From contig NZ_JAKNUS010000005.1 in NCBI RefSeq assembly GCF_023155745.1, positions 62,001-126,000 on the forward strand: a stretch of DNA of 64,000 nt, written 5' to 3'. How positions within the stretch are numbered: the first letter of the stretch is position 1; every line of letters starts with the position of its first letter. This stretch comes from Microbacterium kunmingense. Lineage in GTDB: Bacteria; Actinomycetota; Actinomycetes; Actinomycetales; Microbacteriaceae. A model generated the notes under the pieces. The model saw nothing but the letters and a program-made list of their open reading frames with translations, was not told the DNA's origin and did not search any database. Below are positions 49,101 to 57,019 of the stretch, one piece after another. Position numbers and translations under genes: made by a program.

Positions 49101-50098
49101 CAGGCCACGACGGTCGCCTCCGTGGGCCCGTAGGTGTTCCACACCTCGCGCCCCTCCACCGACAGACGCGCAGCGAGCTCGGGCGGGCACGCCTCTCCGC
49201 CGAAGATCAGCAGCCGCACGCTCTCCAGTGCGTCCTGCGGCCACATGGCCGCGAGGGTCGGCACGGTCGAGACCACCGTGATCCCCTGGCGGATGAGCCA
49301 CGGAGCGAGGTCCTCCCCCGACCGCACCAGCGCGCGTGGCGCGGGTACGAGGCAGGCCCCGTGCCGCCAGGCGAGCCACATCTCCTCGCACGACGCGTCG
49401 AAGGCGACCGACAGCCCCGCCAGCACCCGGTCCTCCGGCCCGAGAGGTGCCCCCTGGAGGAAGAGTCGGGCTTCGGCGTCGACGAAGGCCGCGGCCGACC
49501 GGTGAGTCACCGCGACTCCCTTCGGCACGCCGGTCGACCCGGAGGTGAAGATGATCCACGCGTCGTCGTCGGGCGTCGGCGGGGTGAGCGCCGCCAGGGC
49601 CGCCGTGTCGGTGGACGGGACAGCGTCCTTCGCGACATCGGATGCCAGGCCGGATGCCGCGGCACCGCCGCCGACGAAGACGAGGCCGTCGGTGAGGATG
49701 CCCGCAACGCCTGCCTCACCGAAGACCAGACGCGCTCGTTCGTCGGGGTCATCGGCGTCGACCGGCACATACGCCGCGCCCGCGGCGAGGATGCCGAGGA
49801 TCGCCAGGTAGAGGTCCTTCGAGCCCGAGGCGATCCGCACCCCGATCCGGTCGCCTCGGACGACACCCTCCGCGCGAAGGCGGAGAGCCAGGCGACCCGC
49901 GGCGCGCACCGTCTCACGGTAGCTGAGCGGAGCCGAACCGTCATCGAGGGCCGACGCCTCGGGGTGGCGCGAGGCGGTGTCGCGCACGATGTCCCACAGG
50001 GTGCGCGGTGGTGCGGCGGCCGCAGCGCGATCGAGCCCTGACTGGCCGCGGTCGTGTGCCTCGGAGGCTGGGAGCGGATCGGACGCAGGCGCGGACAT
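46130..50098 (-). CDS. Pls/PosA-type non-ribosomal peptide synthetase (poly-lysine synthetase architecture)
   Basis: A 1322-residue membrane NRPS. The adenylation domain (about 31-515) has FTSGSTGVPKG (184-194), VAFDASCEEMW (231-241, the substrate Asp), YGPTEAT (323-329) and the A10 Lys510. The carrier domain (about 530-600) has FFDLGGGSL with Ser563. Then come about six membrane helices and three left-handed hexapeptide-repeat (LbH) blocks (about 735-835, 990-1085 and 1210-1322) instead of a thioesterase. This layout and length match epsilon-poly-L-lysine synthetase of Streptomyces albulus (about 1319 residues), which iteratively builds homopoly(amino acid). Substrate here is not determined. 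It is divergent from pstS. Confidence 0.93.
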   Translation of the reverse strand: MSAPASDPLPASEAHDRGQSGLDRAAAAAPPRTLWDIVRDTASRHPEASALDDGSAPLSYRETVRAAGRLALRLRAEGVVRGDRIGVRIASGSKDLYLAILGILAAGAAYVPVDADDPDERARLVFGEAGVAGILTDGLVFVGGGAAASGLASDVAKDAVPSTDTAALAALTPPTPDDDAWIIFTSGSTGVPKGVAVTHRSAAAFVDAEARLFLQGAPLGPEDRVLAGLSVAFDASCEEMWLAWRHGACLVPAPRALVRSGEDLAPWLIRQGITVVSTVPTLAAMWPQDALESVRLLIFGGEACPPELAARLSVEGREVWNTYGPTEATVVACAAPLGGAGPVRIGLPLDGWALAVVDADGVRVAPGEIGELIIGGVGLARYLDPAKDAEKYAPFPQLGWERAYRSGDLVRYDPEGLVFVGRADDQVKVGGRRIELGEVESALQDIPGVAAAAAAVRTSDAGVPLLVGYLVAPEDLDRGAARAFLAERLPAALVPLLAVVEDLPVRTSGKVDRAALPWPLPGVELDVSGLSPDEAWLATQWQAVLGMPVADREADFFDLGGGSLAAAQLVSRLRVRVPEFSVADIYDVPRLAAMARAVSAVAEDTRTDFHRPVPTPRRTQWAQTLLAAPLFVLSGIRWLLYLLTASTILQALPGFEVLPAAPWPVVLTGLLVFATPFGRMAISAGAARLLLAGVKPGDYPRGGAVHLRLWLAEQIADQVDAVGLAGAPWVVYYARALGAKVGRGVDLHTLPPITGMLEVGDGAAIEPEVDLTGTWIDGDVVRIGRVRIGADAAVGARSTLAPGTRIGQRAEIAPGSAVFGRVKADQSWAGSPAVRVGEVASGWPADRAPAPTRWLWAYAASSVLLALLPIASFSAGGAVVAAGIRGADDLATAFLGALALLVPGVLVAGVVFSLTVVIAVRLLSIGLAEGTFPVRSPNGWRAWTIERLLDSARTVLFPLYSSLFTPLWLRLLGAEVGKDVEASTVLLLPSMTRIEDGAFLADDTMVASYELRRGWVRIGAVRIGKRAFLGNSGMAAPGHRVPRDGLVAVLSSAPRKAKAGSSWLGSPAVRLRRVTADGDDARTYHPPARLRVARTLWELCRFLPVVVTCGIGLGVLFSLAALLQGAGPLVALLLSGVVLLAAGAVAALVSTAAKWLIVGPIRAGESPLWSSFVWRTEVSDTFTEMVAAPWFARAAAGTPALAVWLRTLGARIGRGVWCDSYWLPEPDLVTLGDGSTVNRGCVVQTHLFHDRIMSMDTVTLEPGATLGPHSVILPGAVIGSHATVGPASLVMRGEAVPVGTRWSGNPIGPWRAVKVRAYQATS

Positions 50099-50153
50099 GC
50101 CTCGGATGGTATCGAGTCGAGGTAGCGGATCCGTCGCGCGACGGGGATGCCCC

Positions 50154-50175
50154 GTTCACCTGCCGTTCACCGTCT
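50154..50175. promoter_or_regulatory. PHO box before pstS (shared with Pls)
   Basis: Two exact GTTCACC heptamers with an 11-nt period: GTTCACCtgcc and GTTCACCgtct. This is the actinobacterial PHO-box consensus. It lies 86 bases before pstS and 56 bases before the divergent Pls gene. A -10-like TTAGCGT (50202-50208) follows in the pstS direction. Confidence 0.85.
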
Positions 50176-50261
50176 CAGCGCACTCTCTTAAGAGTCGATG
50201 CTTAGCGTGCCTTCCGGACCCTGCACCGGGCATCCATTCCCCAACCCGAAGGATTCACACA

Positions 50262-51368
50262 GTGAAGATCTCTCGCATTGCTCAGCTGGGCGCCGTCGCG
50301 GCCGTCGCGGCGCTCACGCTCACCGCCTGCGCCGCCAACGAGGGCACCACCTCCGGTGGCGACAGCTCCGACGCCCCCGAGTCAACCCTCTCGGGCGAGC
50401 TCGTCGGTGCCGGTTCCTCCGCTCAGGAGGTCGCCGTTCAGACGTGGGGCGCGGGCTTCCAGACTGCGAACCCCGACGTGACCGTCAGCTACGACCCCTC
50501 CGGCTCGGGCGCGGGGCGCGACTCGTTCCAGGCCGGCGCAGTGGCCTTCGCAGGATCGGACCGCGCCTTCACGGCCGACGAGATCGCCGAGGGCCCCTTC
50601 GATGGGTGTGTCGAAGGTACGGACATCATCCAGCTCCCCGCCTACATCTCGCCCATCGCGGTGATCTTCAACCTCGAGGGCGTGGACGCGCTGAACCTGG
50701 ACGCCGCAACGATCGCGGGCATCTTCGCCGGCGAGATCACCAACTGGAACGACCCGGCGATCGCGGCGACCAATGAGGGCGTCGAGCTGCCCGACCAGGC
50801 GATCACGCCGGTGCACCGCGCCGACGACTCGGGTACCACCGAGAACTTCACCGACTACCTGTACCAGGCAGCGCCCGATGTCTGGACCTACGAGCCCGAC
50901 GGCGTGTGGCCGCTGCAGTCCGGCGAGGCCGCTCAGGGCACCTCGGGTGTCGTGGCGGCGGTCGAGGGCGGCGTCGGCACCATCGGCTATGCCGATGCGT
51001 CGCGCGCCGAAGGCTTCGGTCAGGTGTCGGTCCAGGTCGGTGAGGAGTTCGTCGCCTTCTCGCCGGAAGCTGCGGCCGCCATCGTCGACGCGTCCCCGCG
51101 CGAAGAGGGTCGTACCGAGGGTGACCTCGCCGTGGCCATCGACCGCACGCCTGACGAGGCTGCCTACCCGATCGTGCTCGTGGCGTACAGCATCGCCTGC
51201 GAGGAGTACGCAGACCCGGCTCAGGCGGCGCTCGTGAAGGGCTTCCTCGAGTACGCCATCAGCCCCGAGGGACAGGACGCGGCAGCCGAAGCCGCCGGCT
51301 CGGCCCCCGTCTCCGACGCGCAGCGCGAGGCGATGCAGGGCGCGATCGACCTCATCGTCACCGAGTGA
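50262..51368 (+). CDS. pstS: Phosphate-binding lipoprotein PstS
   Basis: A 368-residue protein, GTG start with gaagga upstream. Signal peptide with lipobox LTLTAC. Phosphate-site motifs LVGAGSSAQEVAVQTW, DPSGSGAGRDSF, ITPVHRADDSGTTENF are typical. It captures phosphate outside the cell and delivers it to PstCAB. A large hairpin follows the stop before pstC, which should give more PstS than permease. Confidence 0.97.
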   Translation: MKISRIAQLGAVAAVAALTLTACAANEGTTSGGDSSDAPESTLSGELVGAGSSAQEVAVQTWGAGFQTANPDVTVSYDPSGSGAGRDSFQAGAVAFAGSDRAFTADEIAEGPFDGCVEGTDIIQLPAYISPIAVIFNLEGVDALNLDAATIAGIFAGEITNWNDPAIAATNEGVELPDQAITPVHRADDSGTTENFTDYLYQAAPDVWTYEPDGVWPLQSGEAAQGTSGVVAAVEGGVGTIGYADASRAEGFGQVSVQVGEEFVAFSPEAAAAIVDASPREEGRTEGDLAVAIDRTPDEAAYPIVLVAYSIACEEYADPAQAALVKGFLEYAISPEGQDAAAEAAGSAPVSDAQREAMQGAIDLIVTE

Positions 51369-51372
51369 CACG

Positions 51373-51408
51373 ATGGTGTCCGACCCGCTGCGGCGGGTCG
51401 GACACCAT
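51373..51408 (+). terminator. Intercistronic hairpin between pstS and pstC
   Basis: A perfect 16-bp stem (atggtgtccgacccgc and complement) with a TGCG loop starts 4 bases after the pstS stop. There is no T-run, so partial termination or 3'-end protection of pstS mRNA is likely. Confidence 0.8.
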
Positions 51409-51456
51409 TCCTCTCCCCTGCGAGAGATCTGCACCCCACCCCGAGAACAGGATGAG

Positions 51457-52410
51457 ATGACCACTCTGGCTCCCCCGCCGGTCGAAGACCGCGCGAAGCC
51501 GAAGCAGCGGCCCGGCGACCGCTGGTTCTCGGGCACCGCCCTCTTCGCCGGTTCGATGATCCTCGTGACCCTCGCCGCGGTCGCGATCTTCCTCATCGTC
51601 CAGTCGATCCCCGGCCTCACCGCCACGAGCGAGAACGCCTCGATCCTGACCTCGACGTTCTGGTCCTACGTCTGGCCCCTCGCCTTCGGCACCCTGTGGG
51701 CCTCCATCCTCGCGCTGGTCATGGCGGTGCCGCTCTCGGTCGCCGTCGCCCTGTTCATCTCCCACTACGCCCCGCGCCGTCTGGCCCAGACCCTCGGCTA
51801 CATCGTCGACCTCCTGGCGGCCGTGCCCTCCGTCGTCTTCGGCCTCTGGGGAATCCTGGTCCTCGCACCCGCCGTGCAGCCCGTTTACACCTGGCTCGTC
51901 GACAACGCCGGGTGGTTCCCCCTCTTCGCCGGCCCCGTCTCGGGGACCGGCCGCACGATCTTCACCGCCGCGATGGTGCTGGCGGTCATGGTCACCCCGA
52001 TCATCACCGCCATCTGCCGCGAGATCTTCCTGCAGACGCCGGTCCTCCACGAAGAGGCCGCCCTCGCCCTCGGCGCGACGCGCTGGGAGATGGTTCGGAT
52101 GGCCGTCTTCCCCTTCGGCCGCTCCGGCATCGTCTCGGCCTCGATGCTGGGTCTCGGCCGCGCTCTCGGCGAGACGATGGCCGTCGCCATGGTGCTCTCG
52201 GCCACCGGCGTGGTGACCTTCCGACTCTTCACCTCCGAGAATCCCAGCACGATCCCGGCGAACATCGCGCTGACCTTCCCGGAGGCCTATGGCGTGAATG
52301 TCAACGTCCTCATCGCGACGGGCCTCATCCTCTTCATCGTCACCTTCGCCGTCAACGCGCTCGCCCGCTGGATCGTCAGCCGGCGCAAGGAATTCTCGGG
52401 AGCGAACTGA
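51457..52410 (+). CDS. pstC: Phosphate ABC permease PstC
   Basis: A 317-residue membrane protein with six helices and the coupling loop EEAALALGATRWEMVRMAVFP. Start ATG 51457 follows aggatgag. It forms the channel with PstA. The spacing of 1 base to pstA indicates one operon. Confidence 0.96.
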   Translation: MTTLAPPPVEDRAKPKQRPGDRWFSGTALFAGSMILVTLAAVAIFLIVQSIPGLTATSENASILTSTFWSYVWPLAFGTLWASILALVMAVPLSVAVALFISHYAPRRLAQTLGYIVDLLAAVPSVVFGLWGILVLAPAVQPVYTWLVDNAGWFPLFAGPVSGTGRTIFTAAMVLAVMVTPIITAICREIFLQTPVLHEEAALALGATRWEMVRMAVFPFGRSGIVSASMLGLGRALGETMAVAMVLSATGVVTFRLFTSENPSTIPANIALTFPEAYGVNVNVLIATGLILFIVTFAVNALARWIVSRRKEFSGAN

Positions 52411-52411
52411 C

Positions 52412-53521
52412 ATGGCACTCACCTCTGCTCCCCCCACCGAGACCCCGTCGGCACCCCAGGTCGCCGTCGACCAGCGCATCACCACCGGGCGTCTTCCGAA
52501 GTGGGCGCCCTGGACGATCCTCGGCGCCAGCATCCTGCTCAGCCTGGTGCTGTTCGGGATCCTGGCCCTCACCCCCGAGGGAAGCTTCAACATCGCCGGC
52601 TTCGCGGTGGTCGCCGCCCTCGCCTACCTGGTCCTGATCACCGTCGTGTCCGGTTTCATCGAGGGACGGCGGAAGGCCGCCGACCGCCTCGTGACCGGGG
52701 TGGTGACGACGGCTTTCGCCATCGCCATGGTTCCGCTGGTCTCGCTCGCCTTCACCGCCATCACCAACGGCATCGCGGGCATCTCGGCGGAGTTCTTCAC
52801 CTCGTCGATGCGCAACGTCGTCGGCGAGGGCGGCGGAGCCCTGCATGCCATCGTCGGGACGCTCTTGATCACCGGCGCCGCCGCGATCATCTCCATCCCG
52901 ATCGGCATCTTTACCGCGATCTACCTCGTCGAGTACGGCGACGGCAAGCGGATCGCGCGCGGCATCACGTTCCTCGTCGACGTGATGACCGGCATCCCCT
53001 CGATCGTCGCGGGCCTGTTCGCCTACGCGCTCTTCGCGATCTTCTTCGGACAGGGCGTCCGGCTCGGCATCATGGGCGCCATCGCCCTGTCGGTGCTCAT
53101 GATCCCCGTGGTCGTCCGCTCCTGCGAGGAGATGCTGCGGCTCGTTCCGAACGAGCTGCGCGAGGCGTCGCTCGCCCTCGGCGTGCCGAAGTGGCTGACC
53201 ATCCTGAAGGTGGTGCTCCCCACCGCCATCGGCGGCATCGTCACCGGCGTCATGCTCTCCATCGCCCGCGTCATCGGCGAGACCGCGCCCCTCCTCATCA
53301 CCGCCGGCTTCACCACGAGCATGAACTACAACCTGTTCGAGGGCCGGATGATGACCCTGCCGGTGTTCACGTACACGCAGTTCATGAACCAGGGGATCCC
53401 CGCCGAGGCGTACATCAACCGCGCCTGGGCCGCCGCGCTGGTGCTCATCCTGATCGTGATGGCGCTGAACATCATCGCGCGCGTCATCGCCAACTTCTAC
53501 GCGCCCTCCAAGGGCCGCTGA
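52412..53521 (+). CDS. pstA: Phosphate ABC permease PstA
   Basis: A 369-residue membrane protein. It has two extra N-terminal helices (about 33-80) before the six-helix permease core, as common in actinobacterial PstA. The coupling loop reads REASLALGVPKWLTILKVVLP. It pairs with PstC. A gggag site precedes the ATG. Confidence 0.96.
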   Translation: MALTSAPPTETPSAPQVAVDQRITTGRLPKWAPWTILGASILLSLVLFGILALTPEGSFNIAGFAVVAALAYLVLITVVSGFIEGRRKAADRLVTGVVTTAFAIAMVPLVSLAFTAITNGIAGISAEFFTSSMRNVVGEGGGALHAIVGTLLITGAAAIISIPIGIFTAIYLVEYGDGKRIARGITFLVDVMTGIPSIVAGLFAYALFAIFFGQGVRLGIMGAIALSVLMIPVVVRSCEEMLRLVPNELREASLALGVPKWLTILKVVLPTAIGGIVTGVMLSIARVIGETAPLLITAGFTTSMNYNLFEGRMMTLPVFTYTQFMNQGIPAEAYINRAWAAALVLILIVMALNIIARVIANFYAPSKGR

Positions 53522-53548
53522 CCCTTCTCCACCCGAATCAGAGGAATC

Positions 53549-54328
53549 GTGTCCAAGAGCATCGAAGTCAACGACCTGAACGTCTACTACGGCGACTTCC
53601 TCGCCGTCGAAGGCGTCTCCCTCAACATCGAGCCGCGCAGCGTCACCGCATTCATCGGTCCGTCCGGCTGCGGCAAGTCGACGTTCCTGCGGACGCTCAA
53701 CCGCATGCACGAGGTCATCCCCGGCGCCCGGGTCGAGGGCGATGTGCTGCTGGACGGCGACAACCTGTACGGCTCCAACGTCGACCCGGTGCTGGTGCGC
53801 CGTCAGATCGGCATGGTCTTCCAGCGCCCGAACCCCTTCCCGACCATGTCGATCCGCGACAACGTCCTCGCCGGGGTGAAGCTGAACAACAAGCGCCTGT
53901 CGAAGTCGGACGCCGACGGCCTCGTGGAGAAGTCGCTGAAGGGCGCGAACCTGTGGAACGAGGTCAAGGATCGCCTCGACCGTCCCGGCTCGAGCCTCTC
54001 CGGCGGCCAGCAGCAGCGCCTGTGCATCGCCCGCGCCATCGCCGTGTCGCCCCAGGTGCTCCTGATGGACGAGCCCTGCTCCGCGCTCGACCCGATCTCG
54101 ACCTACGCGATCGAAGAGCTCATCGCCGAGCTGAAGAACGAGTACACCGTCGTCATCGTCACCCACAACATGCAGCAGGCCTCGCGGGTGTCCGACAAGA
54201 CGGCGTTCTTCAACATCGCCGGCACGGGCAAGCCGGGCAAGCTCATCGAGTACGACGACACCACGACCATCTTCACGACGCCCTCGGTGCAGGCCACCGA
54301 GGACTACGTCTCGGGCCGCTTCGGGTAA
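53549..54328 (+). CDS. pstB: Phosphate ABC ATP-binding protein PstB
   Basis: A 259-residue ATPase with Walker [11 protein letters not shown]-loop FQRPNPFP, signature [15 protein letters not shown], Walker [14 protein letters not shown] and H-loop [11 protein letters not shown] start with agagga upstream. It drives phosphate import and, with PhoU, reports transport state to SenX3. Confidence 0.98.
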   Translation: MSKSIEVNDLNVYYGDFLAVEGVSLNIEPRSVTAFIGPSGCGKSTFLRTLNRMHEVIPGARVEGDVLLDGDNLYGSNVDPVLVRRQIGMVFQRPNPFPTMSIRDNVLAGVKLNNKRLSKSDADGLVEKSLKGANLWNEVKDRLDRPGSSLSGGQQQRLCIARAIAVSPQVLLMDEPCSALDPISTYAIEELIAELKNEYTVVIVTHNMQQASRVSDKTAFFNIAGTGKPGKLIEYDDTTTIFTTPSVQATEDYVSGRFG

Positions 54329-54343
54329 GCACCCCGCACACCT

Positions 54344-54390
54344 CCGCCGCGCGGCCGGCCCTGCTGGGGGGCTGGGCCGCCGCGCGGCGG
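54344..54390 (+). terminator. Terminator of the pst operon
   Basis: ccgccgcgcggccggccc pairs with gggccgccgcgcggcgg with one mismatch/bulge and a 12-nt loop; very stable. It lies between pstB and the convergent aminotransferase gene. Confidence 0.75.
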
Positions 54391-54418
54391 GAGATCGCAC
54401 GGGCGGGAGCCCGCAGAC

Positions 54419-55306
54419 TCACTCGCGCGGCGAGAGCAGGTAGTCCGTGAGGGATGCCGTCAGAGCCGCGTCGAGGGCGATCCCGTGTCCGTCGACGGCC
54501 ACAATCGGCGCCGCGAGCCGCACGCTGGACACCAGCCACCCACCGTCGGCTCGGCGGAGCCGATCGACCGGGATGCGCTCGTAGCCCACCTCGAAACCGC
54601 GCGAGGCCAGGTGGGCGAAGAGGCTCATCTGCGTCGTTCCGTGGAGGATCCCCGCCGCCGGCTCGGGTGTGACGAACCGATCGCCGAATCGGAGGATCAC
54701 CGACGCGGTGGGCGCCTCGAGGACGAATCCGTCGGAGGAGACGAAGACGGCGTCATCCGCTCCCCTTCGGCCGGCCTCCCGGATCGCGGCCATGTTCACC
54801 GCGTACGACAGGGTCTTCGCCCCGAGGAGCAGCCACGGTGCGCGGGCGGAGGCGCCGCTGTCGACACCGCGGTCGAGGGTCACCACCCGCACTCCGTCTC
54901 GGCGCACACGCGAGAAGTCCGGCGCGGGTGTCGCCGTGACCCAGGCGGTCGGACCGGCGCCGTGGTCGATGCCCCGGCTCAGGATGAGCTTGATGACGTA
55001 CTCCCCCGCCGGGCACCGCGAGGCGATCTCGGCCACCGCCGCCCGCCACTGACCGAGGTGGGGCGCCGGGAGGTCGCACAGGCGCGCCGACTGCTCCAGT
55101 CGCTCCAGGTGTGCGGTGACCTCCTGCGGGTGGCCGTCGACGACGCCGATGGATTCGAAGACACCGTCGCCGCGCTGGGCGCTCAGCTCGCCGAGGCTCA
55201 GGACCGGTCCGGCCGGATCGACGGCCGAGAGGGTGTCGGTGAAGTCGCTCCGGTCGTCATCGGATGCGACGGGGTCGATCAGCAGGGCGTGGCGCCGGGT
55301 CATCAC
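54419..55306 (-). CDS. Class IV aminotransferase / aminodeoxychorismate-lyase-like
   Basis: A 295-residue PLP enzyme. The Schiff-base Lys is in LLGAKTLSYAVNMAA (about residue 174); the PLP-phosphate contact region is DAVFVSSDGFVLEAPTASVI. R-G-D-G-V-F-E-S near the N-terminus is typical of PabC-like members. It may release p-aminobenzoate for folate or act as a branched-chain or D-amino-acid transaminase; the sequence does not settle which. Two ATGs open the frame. Confidence 0.88.
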   Translation of the reverse strand: MMTRRHALLIDPVASDDDRSDFTDTLSAVDPAGPVLSLGELSAQRGDGVFESIGVVDGHPQEVTAHLERLEQSARLCDLPAPHLGQWRAAVAEIASRCPAGEYVIKLILSRGIDHGAGPTAWVTATPAPDFSRVRRDGVRVVTLDRGVDSGASARAPWLLLGAKTLSYAVNMAAIREAGRRGADDAVFVSSDGFVLEAPTASVILRFGDRFVTPEPAAGILHGTTQMSLFAHLASRGFEVGYERIPVDRLRRADGGWLVSSVRLAAPIVAVDGHGIALDAALTASLTDYLLSPRE

Positions 55307-55361
55307 TCGAGCCTAGGTCAGGCGGCGGTGGCGGCGGGAATACCCCCCGCGCGAGGTCGGT

Positions 55362-55367
55362 TAGACT
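55362..55367 (+). promoter_or_regulatory. -10 element of the candidate RNA
   Basis: TAGACT, preceded by gT, lies 6 bases before the first base of the 55374 helix. No good -35 is seen. Position fits initiation exactly at the structured element. Confidence 0.4.
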
Positions 55368-55373
55368 CTTCTA

Positions 55374-55451
55374 GCCGGGCCGCAGTAACCCCGGGCTCCA
55401 TCTTCTGCCGCTGCGAGCGGCCATGCGCCGAGAGGCGTTCTGCGGCCCGGC
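55374..55451 (+). ncRNA. Candidate 78-nt structured RNA
   Basis: GCCGGGCCGCAG (55374-55385) pairs perfectly over 12 bp with CTGCGGCCCGGC (55440-55451). Inside are two hairpins: GCCGCT-gcg-AGCGGC (55407-55421) and GCGCC-GAGA-GGCGT (55425-55438, GNRA tetraloop). A TAGACT box sits just upstream. It is in the gap between two minus-strand genes and lacks an open frame. It does not match SRP RNA (no GGAA apical loop), tRNA or any riboswitch I know. Confidence 0.45.
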
Positions 55452-55461
55452 ACCATCGTCT

Positions 55462-56106
55462 TCAGGTGAGCGCGTCGCGGCGCCACAGGCCCGCGCAGGC
55501 GGACAGATCGGCTGCGTAATCGGTGAGGCGCAGGGCCCTGGTCGTCAGGGCGGCCGTGCGCTCGGGTTCGGTCGTCTCGTAGTCATCGGCAAGATGCGTC
55601 GCACCCGACGCCTGCACCCGGCAGAAGGCCGCCGCGCGTTCCAGTGCGACGGCGAAGTCCCCCTGGAAGAGGCCGCGCAGCAGCGTGTCGACGAGCGCGA
55701 CGAGCTCGTCGGGGCCGGCAGGCGTCGGCGCGCCGGCGATGACCTCGTCGGCAGAGGCGAGCTCCACCCGCCCCCGCTCGTACAGCAGAGCGGCGGTGCG
55801 CGGGTCGTCGTGGATCATGAGCTGCAGCAGGTACAGGCGCCAGAGGGCCCCCGGCAGGCTCTTCGCCGGCGCGTGCGACCACAGCTCGGCGATGTCATCG
55901 ATCCCGTGGTGATCGGTGAACGCCACCAGGCGGTCGACGATCTCGGCGGTGGGTTCGGAACGGACCCGGGTCAGCAATGCCTGGGCGGTGGAGTGCGCCA
56001 CCCGGGAGACCTCCGCGGGGTCGCGCGAGGCGAACACCCGGTCGAACAACTCCGCAGGGCGGCGTACCGGCTTGTGGAATTCCCTGGATCCGTCGCTCAC
56101 CCGCAC
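55462..56106 (-). CDS. Hypothetical helical protein
   Basis: A 214-residue protein, GTG start at 56106 with ggggg 7 bases upstream (GTG 56100 is an alternative). It is predicted to be mostly helical, with FHKPVRRPAELFDRVFASRDPAEVSRVAHSTA-type start and several Leu/Ala-rich helices. No known motif is visible. Related annotations in this genus as polymerase subunits would be unfounded. It lies downstream of rskA on the same strand by 34 bases. Confidence 0.75.
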   Translation of the reverse strand: MRVSDGSREFHKPVRRPAELFDRVFASRDPAEVSRVAHSTAQALLTRVRSEPTAEIVDRLVAFTDHHGIDDIAELWSHAPAKSLPGALWRLYLLQLMIHDDPRTAALLYERGRVELASADEVIAGAPTPAGPDELVALVDTLLRGLFQGDFAVALERAAAFCRVQASGATHLADDYETTEPERTAALTTRALRLTDYAADLSACAGLWRRDALT

Positions 56107-56140
56107 CAGGCTACCCCCGTCTCTTCGGCGGGCGGCCGTC

Positions 56141-57019
56141 TCAGGCGTCGGTCGTGATCGCGACCAGCGGATCGGATGTCGGCAGCCCGGTGGGTGACCC
56201 ACCCGCCGGTTCGACGGACATCGCGATGGTGTCGCCCTGTTCGAAGCTCCCCTCCAGCAGCGCCACCGTCTCTCCCCCGGGGGCCGGCTCGAACGTGCCC
56301 GCGGAGGTCACGTCCTCGCCGCGCAGCACCCACAGCTCGAAGACCTGGTCATCGGTGAGTTCAGGCAGCCCGTCGGTGACGACGACAGCCTGCCCGAGGG
56401 AGGGCGACCAGCGCGCTGTCACGACACCGCCGTCGGTGGCCTCGGCGGTCACCGACGCCGCGTCGGGCGCCGCCTCGATCGCCGCGAGCGCCACCTGCGC
56501 CGGCGTGCGGTTGAGGTACTCGTTCACCGATGCGACGCCGAACCCGAGCGCGACGAGGAGCACGAAGCTCGCCGCGAGGGCCAGAAGCCCCCGCGTCCAC
56601 CGGCGCCGCACCACGGCGATCGCACCGGTCGTGGCCGGAAGCGCCGTCGGCGAGGCGTCGTCGTAGTCCCCAGCACGCTCTGCGGCGGGGTCCGTGGCAT
56701 CCTGCACGGACGAATCGGCCGTGCCCTGCACAGCCGCCAGCAGGCCCGTGGCCGAGGAGATCTCGATATCGCTCCTCACATCATCCGAGGCCTGTGCGTC
56801 CCCCGAGATCTGCGCCAGGAGCGCGGCGCGCACCGACGGCGGTGGGGGGACGGCGGGGGCCATGTCGGCCAGGAGGGCGGCGGTCTCGGCGGCGTCCTCG
56901 ACGTGGTGGGCCCACTCGGGGTGCGCCTGACGCGCGCGCTCGAACGCCTGGGCGTCATCGGGCGACAGCGCGTCGAGCGCGAAGCCGGCTGCGAGCTCGG
57001 CGAATTCCTGTTCGTTCAC
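56141..57019 (-). CDS. rskA: Anti-sigma factor RskA
   Basis: A 292-residue protein: cytosolic zinc-less anti-sigma domain (FAELAAGFALDALSPDDAQAFERA), one membrane helix (about residues 152-172) and an extracytoplasmic RskA domain (FELWVLRGEDVTSAGTF, VALLEGSFEQGDTIAMSVEPAGG). It holds SigK inactive until cut by regulated proteolysis. GTG start overlaps the sigK stop, which couples the pair. Confidence 0.94.
   Translation of the reverse strand: MNEQEFAELAAGFALDALSPDDAQAFERARQAHPEWAHHVEDAAETAALLADMAPAVPPPPSVRAALLAQISGDAQASDDVRSDIEISSATGLLAAVQGTADSSVQDATDPAAERAGDYDDASPTALPATTGAIAVVRRRWTRGLLALAASFVLLVALGFGVASVNEYLNRTPAQVALAAIEAAPDAASVTAEATDGGVVTARWSPSLGQAVVVTDGLPELTDDQVFELWVLRGEDVTSAGTFEPAPGGETVALLEGSFEQGDTIAMSVEPAGGSPTGLPTSDPLVAITTDA

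Noticed and set aside
52376..54400. A 674-codon open frame opposite pstA and pstB
   Set aside because: His/Asp/Arg-rich low-complexity shadow with no domain.
55374..55451. SRP (4.5S) RNA or tRNA
   Set aside because: The GGAA apical loop and T-arm are missing; kept only as an unclassified RNA candidate.
55462..56106. RNA polymerase beta-subunit-like gene
   Set aside because: Nothing in the 214-residue sequence resembles RpoB; left as hypothetical.
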